Assembly: GCA_029865265.1 (NCBI GenBank)
Contig: JAOUHG010000001.1
Location: forward strand, 219,213 to 283,212
Direction of reading: 5' to 3'
Length of the DNA: 64,000 bases
From: Candidatus Krumholzibacteriia bacterium
GTDB lineage: Bacteria > Krumholzibacteriota > Krumholzibacteriia > WVZY01 > JAKEHA01
Shown here one piece after another: positions 26,822 through 33,533 of the stretch. Below the pieces are notes generated by a model. The model worked only from the letters and a program-made list of their open reading frames with translations. It did not search any database and had not been told where the DNA came from. A program made the translations under genes and the position numbers. Position 1 is the stretch's first letter. Every line of letters begins with the position of its first letter.

Positions 26822-29212
26822 GTGCTTCGAGTGATCCCGCGTTTCTGCATCCCGTCCCGAGTTGCATTGCTGGTCGTTGGGCTTGTCGCGTGCGGCGCGG
26901 TTTCCGCGTCCGCCGCACTCCGCGATGGGCGGCTCCCGCTGGGCGACGGCTCGCCCAGTGGTGTCAGCATCATCGGGGAGACCCTGTTCGACTGTGGCAC
27001 CTATAAAGGAAACCAGGCCGAGCACGCATGGCGCAAGGCGCTCAACGACCGCGTCCAGAACGAGGTGCGCACCGGCAAGCGCCCCGTGCAACTGGCGCTC
27101 GACTATGTGTACAACGATGTGTGGATCGTCGAGGACGACGGCACCCTGACCTACAGCGGTCTGAACGCCTTCGACACGCCAACCCAGACCTTCGATTTCA
27201 CGCCCACCGGCGGCGGCTACACCATCACCCAGCAGGCCTCCCAGTACGATGCCGTGCTGGGGAGCACCGTGGCCACCGGCGATGACGGCGCGGTCATCGT
27301 CAACCTGCTCTTCAGCTTTCCGTACGGGGGCAGCAACTGGAACCAGATGTACGTGGGCGGCAACGGCGGCGTGGCCTTCGGCGGCCCGCTCAATCCGTCC
27401 GGGTTCTTCGACAACGCGGACTTCTTCAGCGAGACCGCCAAGCTGGCGCCGTACCACATGGACCTCAACCCGGCCGCGAGCGGCGGGGTGTACGTGAAGA
27501 GCGAGGTGTCCAAGTACACGGTGACGTGGAGCAACGTGCCCGAGTACGGCACCACCAAGGTCAACACGTTCCAGCTGGTGATCTACCCCAGCGGCGCCTT
27601 CCGCTATACCTACGGGACCATCACCTCGACGCTGCAGAACGGCGGCACGCCTATCGCATTGGGTTTCCACCCGGGTGGCAGCGCATCGCTCGACCCCATT
27701 TCGTTCTCCGCGGGGCTGCCGCATGTGACCGCGCCCGGCTCGGGCGCCTACGAGGAGTACTACAACTTCGCGACGCCGGCGGTGAACGAGGTGGCGCTAT
27801 TCCAGCGCTTCTACCAGCAGTTCCCGGACGACTTCTTCCAGCTGGTGTTCTTCACCAACTTCTCCCAGAGCATGTCCGGGTTCGCCAACGAGCTGAACAT
27901 CTCCAACGATGTCACCGGCATCGGCCTGGGCATCTTCGACACCAGCAACCAGTACGGGAGCAACAGCGTGCTCGAGAGCCGCTGTAACATGAACCGGCTG
28001 GCGGCGTGGCCGCTGGACCCCTTCAACCGCTTTTTCGGCAAGGGGAACAACTTCCTCACCATCATGGCGCAGGAGGCGGGTCACCGCTGGGGCGCGTTCA
28101 CGTACTTTGATTCCGGTGGCGGCGGCAGCAACCTCATCCTGGGCCGCAGCGATGCGCACTGGAGCTACTACGTGGACGTCGACCACAGCTCGCTCGAGGG
28201 CGGCAACTGGCAGCTGGTGTCCGGCAGCACCTACACCTGCCCGACCACCATCGACTACTTCTCGCAGCTCGACGAGTACACCTTCGGCCTGCGCACGGCC
28301 GAAGAGGTGAAGGACTTCTATTATATTTCGAGCCCGTCCAACAACACCCCGACCGCGCGTTCGGTGGGAACGCCGGTGATGGGTGCGAATGCCACCGGCT
28401 CCTACGTACCCGTTACCGTTGAGGACATCATCGCCTATGAAGGCGCGCGCACCCCCACCGTAGCCAACGAGCAGCACGACCTGCGCCAGGGCTTCATCCT
28501 GCTGCTGCAGGCGGGAACCGCGCCCACGCAGACGCAGCTCGACCAGGTGGCCAACTTCCGCGCCACCTGGGAGGACTACTTCGAGGTGTCGTGCGACGGG
28601 CGGCTCTCGTGCAACACCAGCATCACCCAATCATTTGACGTGGCGGGTCTGTGCGGCCACGTCTACGACCTGCTCACCGACCAGGTCATCCCCGCCTTCA
28701 GCGCGCGGTCGCTGGAGCGCGGGTTCCTGCAGGAGGTGCCGGACGGCGGGCGCTACTTCTTCCGCTACATGGAAGACGCGGGCTCGGGACCGTCGGAGAT
28801 GGCGACCATCGTGTTCGAGGCGGACGGCTATCAGCCGGACACGCTGGAAGTCAACCTCACCTACGGCACCGAGACCTGCAATACCAACGTGCAACTGATG
28901 CCCATCCAGACCGCGGTGGGGGATGGCCCGAACCTCGCAACCACCCTGCACACCAACCATCCCAACCCGTTCAACCCGTCGACCACCATTCGTTACGAGT
29001 TGGCGGCGGCGGGCGACGTGCGCCTGCGCGTGTTCGACGCGGCGGGCCGGCTGGTGCGCACCCTGGTTGAAACCAGCCAGGGCGCGGGCGCGCACGACGT
29101 CACCTTCGACGGCCGCGACGACGCCGGCCGTCCGATGGCGAGCGGCGTGTACTTCTACCGCCTCGATGCGGGCACGACGACGCAGACGCGCAAGATGGTG
29201 CTTTTGAAGTAA
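26822..29212 (+). CDS. Large secreted protein with FlgD-like/T9SS-type C-terminal sorting module
   Basis: 796 residues from GTG 26822 (AGGAGG just upstream). Signal peptide (VALLVVGLVACGAVSASA). The N-terminal half has beta-rich Gly/Asn/Tyr segments, then MAQEAGHRWGAF near residue 420, which resembles a metallopeptidase HExxH helix but has Gln in place of the first His. A carboxypeptidase-like region follows, then the C-terminal module (about 718-796): NHPNPFNPSTTIRYEL, GVYFYRLDAG, terminal RKMVLLK. That module predicts secretion and cell-surface attachment in FCB-type bacteria. The frame is open far upstream, overlapping the methyltransferase gene; that extension is a shadow. Confidence 0.8.
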   Translation: MLRVIPRFCIPSRVALLVVGLVACGAVSASAALRDGRLPLGDGSPSGVSIIGETLFDCGTYKGNQAEHAWRKALNDRVQNEVRTGKRPVQLALDYVYNDVWIVEDDGTLTYSGLNAFDTPTQTFDFTPTGGGYTITQQASQYDAVLGSTVATGDDGAVIVNLLFSFPYGGSNWNQMYVGGNGGVAFGGPLNPSGFFDNADFFSETAKLAPYHMDLNPAASGGVYVKSEVSKYTVTWSNVPEYGTTKVNTFQLVIYPSGAFRYTYGTITSTLQNGGTPIALGFHPGGSASLDPISFSAGLPHVTAPGSGAYEEYYNFATPAVNEVALFQRFYQQFPDDFFQLVFFTNFSQSMSGFANELNISNDVTGIGLGIFDTSNQYGSNSVLESRCNMNRLAAWPLDPFNRFFGKGNNFLTIMAQEAGHRWGAFTYFDSGGGGSNLILGRSDAHWSYYVDVDHSSLEGGNWQLVSGSTYTCPTTIDYFSQLDEYTFGLRTAEEVKDFYYISSPSNNTPTARSVGTPVMGANATGSYVPVTVEDIIAYEGARTPTVANEQHDLRQGFILLLQAGTAPTQTQLDQVANFRATWEDYFEVSCDGRLSCNTSITQSFDVAGLCGHVYDLLTDQVIPAFSARSLERGFLQEVPDGGRYFFRYMEDAGSGPSEMATIVFEADGYQPDTLEVNLTYGTETCNTNVQLMPIQTAVGDGPNLATTLHTNHPNPFNPSTTIRYELAAAGDVRLRVFDAAGRLVRTLVETSQGAGAHDVTFDGRDDAGRPMASGVYFYRLDAGTTTQTRKMVLLK

Positions 29213-29221
29213 ACTCCCGGC

Positions 29222-29644
29222 ATGATCCGGATCACCCCGCGCATCGAGATCGACGAGAGCGAGATCGAGCTTTCCTTTGTGCGCGCGTCCGGGCCCGGCG
29301 GGCAGAACGTGAACAAGGTGGCGACGGCGGTGCAGCTGCGTTTCGACGTGGCCCGCTCGCCGTCGCTGCCCGACGACGTCCGCGCCCGGTTGGCGGCGAA
29401 GGCCGGCAACCGCCTCACCCGCGACGGCATCCTCGTCATCGAGGCGCGCCGTCACCGCACCCAGGAACGCAACCGCGCCGACGCCATCGAACGGCTGGTG
29501 GAGATGATCCGCGCCGCGGCCACCCCGCCGCGCCCGCGCCGCAAGACCAAGCCCACCCGGGCCTCCAGGGAGCGCCGGGTGGAGGTCAAGCGCCGCCGCT
29601 CCGGCACCAAACGTCTACGGGGCAAGGTCCGCGGCGACGAGTGA
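29222..29644 (+). CDS. arfB: Peptidyl-tRNA hydrolase ArfB (ribosome rescue)
   Basis: 140 residues. The release-factor domain carries the catalytic GGQ in ASGPGGQNVNKVATAVQLRF (Gln about residue 28), followed by a Lys/Arg-rich tail (RRKTKPTRASRERRVEVKRR) that enters the mRNA channel of stalled ribosomes. There is no codon-recognition domain, and the length equals E. coli ArfB/YaeJ. It releases peptides from ribosomes stalled on mRNAs without a stop codon. Confidence 0.9.
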   Translation: MIRITPRIEIDESEIELSFVRASGPGGQNVNKVATAVQLRFDVARSPSLPDDVRARLAAKAGNRLTRDGILVIEARRHRTQERNRADAIERLVEMIRAAATPPRPRRKTKPTRASRERRVEVKRRRSGTKRLRGKVRGDE

Positions 29645-29706
29645 CGCGCGAATGCACGCCCCCGCCCGATGTGGTAATCTTGTTGGCGTCCTGTTTCGAC
29701 CAATCC

Positions 29707-30111
29707 ATGCAGCGATCGTTCAAGCGCAACCTGGGCTCGCTGGAGTCCCTCTTCGAGTTCATTGGTGACTTCGCGGGCCGCGAGCGCCTGGCCGAGGACG
29801 CCGTGTTCGCCGTCAACCTTGCCGTGGAGGAACTGTTCACCAACATGGTGAAGTACGGCGGGGGCGCGGATGAGGTCTTCATCGACCTCTCGGTGTGCGG
29901 CAGCGACCTGGTGATCCTGCTGGACCACGCCGGGGCGGACGAGTTCGATCCCACGGAAGCGGCCGACGTGGACCCGGATCTGCCCCTGGCAGAGCGCGTT
30001 CCGGGCGGAATCGGCCTGCACCTGGTGCGCAAGGTCATGGACAGCGTGACCTACGAGCACCGTGACGGAGCCGCGCACCTGCGGCTCACCAAACACCTGG
30101 GAGGGCGTTGA
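29707..30111 (+). CDS. Anti-sigma factor-type ATPase (RsbW/SpoIIAB-like)
   Basis: 134 residues from ATG 29707; GTG 29641, which overlaps the arfB stop, would add 22 residues. HATPase_c_2 fold: N box AVEELFTNMVKYG, G1 box LLDHAGADEFDP, G2 box PGGIGLHLVRKVMD. Such kinases bind sigma factors or phosphorylate STAS partners. The next gene, overlapping by one base, is a STAS protein, so this is a partner-switching pair. No PP2C phosphatase is visible next to it. Confidence 0.83.
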   Translation: MQRSFKRNLGSLESLFEFIGDFAGRERLAEDAVFAVNLAVEELFTNMVKYGGGADEVFIDLSVCGSDLVILLDHAGADEFDPTEAADVDPDLPLAERVPGGIGLHLVRKVMDSVTYEHRDGAAHLRLTKHLGGR

Positions 30112-30395
30112 TGTTCGACATGCAGCGGGGGCCGGGCGGCGAGTTTCTCTTTTCGGGACGGCTGGACGCCGCGCAGGTGGACCGGGTCCGCGAGGAGATG
30201 AAGTCCGTGCAGGCGTCGTGCGTGGTGGACTTTTCCGGCCTCGACTATATCTCCAGCGCGGGGATGGGTGTGCTGCTGGGCGTGCAGAAACGGCTCTCGG
30301 ACGCCGGGCACTCGCTGAAACTGGTCAATCTCAACCGGCACATCCGCGAGATCTTCCGCATTGCCGGCTTCGACAACGTGTTTCTTATAGAGTAG
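30111..30395 (+). CDS. STAS-domain anti-anti-sigma factor (SpoIIAA/RsbV-like)
   Basis: 94 residues, ATG overlapping the ATPase stop (TGATG). Typical STAS core: GEFLFSGRLDAAQVDRV, then VVDFSGLDYISSAGMGVLLG, where the Ser-Ser at about 45-46 contains the phosphorylation site. When dephosphorylated it would sequester the ATPase and free a target regulator. The ECF sigma gene follows 73 bases downstream, though ECF factors are usually not RsbW targets. Confidence 0.86.
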   Translation: MFDMQRGPGGEFLFSGRLDAAQVDRVREEMKSVQASCVVDFSGLDYISSAGMGVLLGVQKRLSDAGHSLKLVNLNRHIREIFRIAGFDNVFLIE

Positions 30396-30468
30396 CAATC
30401 GGAAGGGCCGCCCCCTTGAATTCCCGAACCCCCCAGAATTCCTCCAACTTCCACCCGGTGACGGTTGT

Positions 30469-31023
30469 ATGTCCTCGTTGAAGGCGCATACCGACGCGGA
30501 ACTGGTGCGGGAATGCCTCTCCGGTAACCAGCGGGCCTTCGAGACGCTGGTCCGGAAGTATGAGAAGCCCATCTATAACGTGGCGCTTCGCATTCTCAAG
30601 GATCCAGACGACGCGATGGACATTTCGCAGACGGTGTTCGTCAAGGCGTACGAGAAGCTCGAATCGTTCGATGAAAAACGGGAGTTCTTCAGTTGGATCT
30701 ATCGCATCGCCATCAACGAGTCGATCAACGCGTCCAAGAAGACGCGGCGCCAGGACGAGTACGAGAGTGGCGTGACCGCCGCGCTGCCGCCGACCCAGGA
30801 AGAACAGCGCAACGCGGAGATACTGAGCGAGGAAATCGAGAGGGCAATTGAAGTGCTGACACTGGATTACAGAATGGTCATCGTGCTCCGGCACTTCCAC
30901 GACTTCTCCTACCAGGAGATCGCCGAGATCCTCGATATCCCCGAGAAGACGGTCAAATCCCGTCTCTTTACGGCTCGCCAGCAGCTCAAGGATGTTCTCA
31001 CCGCACGGGGGGTAACGCGATGA
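30469..31023 (+). CDS. ECF-type RNA polymerase sigma factor
   Basis: 184 residues. Region 2 is at about 12-80 (AFETLVRKYEKPIYNVALRI, DAMDISQTVFVKAYEKL) and region 4 at about 122-175 (LDYRMVIVLRHFHDFSYQEI, then AEILDIPEKTVKSRLFTARQ, the helix-turn-helix). The short region-2/4 linker is typical of RpoE-like ECF factors. It overlaps the downstream anti-sigma gene by ATGA, the usual sigma/anti-sigma arrangement. Confidence 0.9.
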   Translation: MSSLKAHTDAELVRECLSGNQRAFETLVRKYEKPIYNVALRILKDPDDAMDISQTVFVKAYEKLESFDEKREFFSWIYRIAINESINASKKTRRQDEYESGVTAALPPTQEEQRNAEILSEEIERAIEVLTLDYRMVIVLRHFHDFSYQEIAEILDIPEKTVKSRLFTARQQLKDVLTARGVTR

Positions 31024-31802
31024 TCGAGCCAAGAACCATCGAGCTGATGAATCTGGAGCTGGACGGCACGGCGACGGACGCGCAGCGAGAGGAACTGCGC
31101 CGCCACCTGGCCGCCAGCCCGGTCGCCGCATCGCACTTCGAAGAACTCGGCCGCGTGGTGAGGAGCCTCGAGGCCCGGCCCCTGGTGGAGCCGCCGCCGC
31201 AGCTGCACCCGCGCATCATGGCCGCGGTCGACGGGGCGGTTCGTTCGCCCGCGCCGGAAGCCGGCCTGGCCGGATGGATGCAGGGGCTGTTTGCGCCGCG
31301 CCGCCGGCGCGTCCTGGGCACGTTTGCCATGGGCCTGGCCACGGGCGTTTTCCTGCTGGCCGCGGTCCAGTTCGGCCGCTCGGGCAGCTGGGAGGCGTCC
31401 CGGGGAATCGACCCGGCGGCGCTCTCCGGCACCATGTCCAGCCCCACGCCCCCGCCCGACGCCGCCATCGTCCTCGACGCCGCGGCGGACGGGCTGGATG
31501 GATCTATTAACCTATATACAGAACATGGAGTTACGGTTATAGATGCCCGCCTCGACGCCCCCCATCCGGTCGACTGGACCCTGGGATTCGGTGGCGACCT
31601 GGCGGTCAGCCGTATCGAGGCGCCGGGTGGCGCCGCGGTGTTCGGCGCCCGCGAGGGCGAGGTCCACGGCCGGCAGACCGGCGCGGGGACCTACCGAATC
31701 GTCCTTTCGGGGCGTGCCGAACCGGTGGAGTCCGTTGTCTTAAAGGTAGTTAGAGATGGTGGGGTGCTGGTCGAACGGACCGCCTCGCCGGTCCGTCAGT
31801 AG
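31020..31802 (+). CDS. Membrane anti-sigma factor for the preceding ECF sigma
   Basis: 260 residues. The N-terminal region (about 1-60: IELMNLELDGTATDAQREEL, RHLAASPVAASHFEELGRVV) is the anti-sigma fold, but lacks the HxxxCxxC zinc site. A single membrane segment (about 98-116: VLGTFAMGLATGVFLLAAV) and an external beta-rich domain follow. A patch at 31497-31545 uses AT-rich codons unlike the rest of the gene. It presumably holds the sigma factor at the inner membrane until a signal releases it. A PrsW-type protease at 36509-37519 could take part in release, but that is speculation. Confidence 0.78.
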   Translation: MIEPRTIELMNLELDGTATDAQREELRRHLAASPVAASHFEELGRVVRSLEARPLVEPPPQLHPRIMAAVDGAVRSPAPEAGLAGWMQGLFAPRRRRVLGTFAMGLATGVFLLAAVQFGRSGSWEASRGIDPAALSGTMSSPTPPPDAAIVLDAAADGLDGSINLYTEHGVTVIDARLDAPHPVDWTLGFGGDLAVSRIEAPGGAAVFGAREGEVHGRQTGAGTYRIVLSGRAEPVESVVLKVVRDGGVLVERTASPVRQ

Positions 31803-31921
31803 AGTCCGTTCACCCGGGCGACGATCGCTCCCCGTCGCACCAACTTCCTCGCCCGGCCTTTTGTATTCCGAGCAGAGATAGCAAAGAGCTGTTTGTCCCC
31901 ACTGCCAAGGAGGTAAGTGCC

Positions 31922-33397
31922 ATGTCAAGGAAGTCCACGACCCTTTTGATTACCGCGAGCGTGGTCATCATTGCCGCGGTCGCATTCTTCTCGTCCAACA
32001 GGACGGGTACCCCGACCAACGACGATCTAACCGGTGCCATCGGAACGGTCGAGAAGTACCGCTCCGAGCAGATCACGCCGCAGGACGTCGTCATTGACGG
32101 CACCACGTCGGCGCCGGATGACGCATTCGCAACCTGGCTCAACGAGGAAGCAACCCTCGACGAGCTGGCCAACGTGTTCGGCCGTTGCTCCGCCCAGGAG
32201 CGCCTGCGCTACTTTGAGCGTGCCACGCCCGAGCAGAAGTCCGCGATTCTCGAGAGGTGCACCCCGGCCGAGCGTGCCAGCATTATGGGCCGCGCCACGC
32301 CGGAAGAGCGCGTCGCGATGGTCGGTCGCATGGATGCGGCCGAGCGGACCAAGGCGTTCGAGCGTGCCGGCATCGATGCGGCTTCGTATGAGCGCGCGAG
32401 TGTTCAGGAGAGGTCCAACCTGCTCGATCGTATGTCCGTCGAGCAGAAGGCCGGCCTCTTCGAGCGTTCCACGCCCGCCGAGCGCGTCAACATGATGGGC
32501 CGCTTCGACGCCACCGAGCGCGTGAAGTTCTACGATCGCGCCACCGTCGCGCAGCGTGCCGAGGTCATCGGCCGCTCGACTCCGGCCGAGCGTGTGAGCC
32601 TGTTTGAGCGTGCGACGCCCGCCGAGCGTGCGTCCGTGTTCGGCAGGATGTCCATCGAAGGCCGCGCGGCCATGCTGGATCGCGTGAGCCCGGCCGACAA
32701 GGCCGCCATCTTCGAGCGTGCCTCCGTTGCCGAGCGTCAGGCCATCCTCGAGCGCGCCAACGCGGTCGATCAGGTTGCCCTGCTGGGCCGCGCCACGCCG
32801 GAAGAGCGTGTCGCCATGTTCGGACGTTGCACGCCTGAGGAGCGTTCCTCGATTCTGGCGAAGGCCAACGTCACCCAGGCCGACTTCGAGCGCATGAACG
32901 TGCAGCAGCGCGCCGAGGCTCTGGATCGTCTCACCGGCGGTCTGGCGGCCATCTACCAGCGTGCCACGCCCGCCGAGCGCGCGGCCATGCTGGGCCGTTC
33001 GACCCCCGAAGAGCGCGTCGCGATGTTTGGTCGCCTGGATCCGGCGGAGCGTTCGTCGATCCTCGCGCGGGCCAACATCACGCAGGCCGACTTCGAGCGC
33101 ATGAACGTGCAGCAGCGCGCCGAGGCTCTGGATCGTCTCACCGGCGGTCTGGCGGCCGTGTACCAGCGGTCGACCCCGGCCGAGCGCGTGGCCCTGCTGG
33201 GCCGCTGCGACGTCAACGAGCGCACCGCCATCCTGGGCCGTGCCACCCCGCAGCAGAAGGCCGACCTCCTGGGCCGTGCGCCCGAGATGGAGCGCGCGCA
33301 GGTGTTCGAGCGTGCGCTGGTCGCGGAGCGGACGAGCTTCTCGATGGAGAAGTCGGATGCCATGGAGCGTACGAACGTGGAGGCATCCAAGAAGTAG
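31922..33397 (+). CDS. Membrane-anchored protein of about 33 twelve-residue repeats
   Basis: 491 residues with AAGGAGG before the ATG. An N-terminal hydrophobic segment (about 8-23) serves as an anchor or signal. Residues 86-475 consist of tandem 12-residue units of the form [aliphatic/aromatic]-x-R-x-[TS]-P-x-E-R-x-x-[aliphatic], for example FERATPAERVSL-like and LGRATPEERVAM. Units of 10 or 11 residues interrupt the pattern at three places (FERAGIDAAS; LAKANVTQAD and LDRLTGGLAAI; LARANITQAD and LDRLTGGLAAV). The pattern predicts one short helix per unit stacked into a superhelix, comparable to the MgtE N-terminal domain. Conserved Arg 3 and Glu/Arg 8-9 would form ladders. I do not recognise a named family. 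It follows the sigma/anti-sigma pair. Confidence 0.75.
   Translation: MSRKSTTLLITASVVIIAAVAFFSSNRTGTPTNDDLTGAIGTVEKYRSEQITPQDVVIDGTTSAPDDAFATWLNEEATLDELANVFGRCSAQERLRYFERATPEQKSAILERCTPAERASIMGRATPEERVAMVGRMDAAERTKAFERAGIDAASYERASVQERSNLLDRMSVEQKAGLFERSTPAERVNMMGRFDATERVKFYDRATVAQRAEVIGRSTPAERVSLFERATPAERASVFGRMSIEGRAAMLDRVSPADKAAIFERASVAERQAILERANAVDQVALLGRATPEERVAMFGRCTPEERSSILAKANVTQADFERMNVQQRAEALDRLTGGLAAIYQRATPAERAAMLGRSTPEERVAMFGRLDPAERSSILARANITQADFERMNVQQRAEALDRLTGGLAAVYQRSTPAERVALLGRCDVNERTAILGRATPQQKADLLGRAPEMERAQVFERALVAERTSFSMEKSDAMERTNVEASKK
32876..33157 (+). repeat. Exact 75-bp direct repeat inside the repeat-protein gene
   Basis: Bases 32876-32950 and 33083-33157 are identical over 75 bp, offset 207 bp. 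They encode the same segment (ADFERMNVQQRAEALDRL...). Amino-acid repeats elsewhere in the gene have diverged at DNA level, so this copy is recent or maintained by gene conversion. Confidence 0.9.
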
Positions 33398-33439
33398 CAT
33401 CACCGTTCACTTGCTCCTTGGTCGTGCAGTGAGACAACC

Positions 33440-33480
33440 GGGGCGCCGCGGCGATGAACCGTGGCGCCCCGAATGCTTTT
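33440..33480 (+). terminator. Rho-independent terminator after the repeat-protein gene
   Basis: A 12-bp stem with one G-U pair (33440-33451 with 33459-33470), a 7-nt loop, and TTTT at 33477-33480 downstream. It lies 43 bases after the stop codon and closes the sigma/anti-sigma/repeat-protein unit. Confidence 0.75.
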
Positions 33481-33533
33481 GCGGTACACTCCTCCGGCGG
33501 CCGGCGCGGGGAGCCCGGGCGCCCCAACACCCG

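Noticed and set aside
32177-33346. Regular repeats as a CRISPR array
   Set aside because: The repeats are in-frame coding units of 36 bp without unique spacers or exact repeat copies; they encode a repeat protein.
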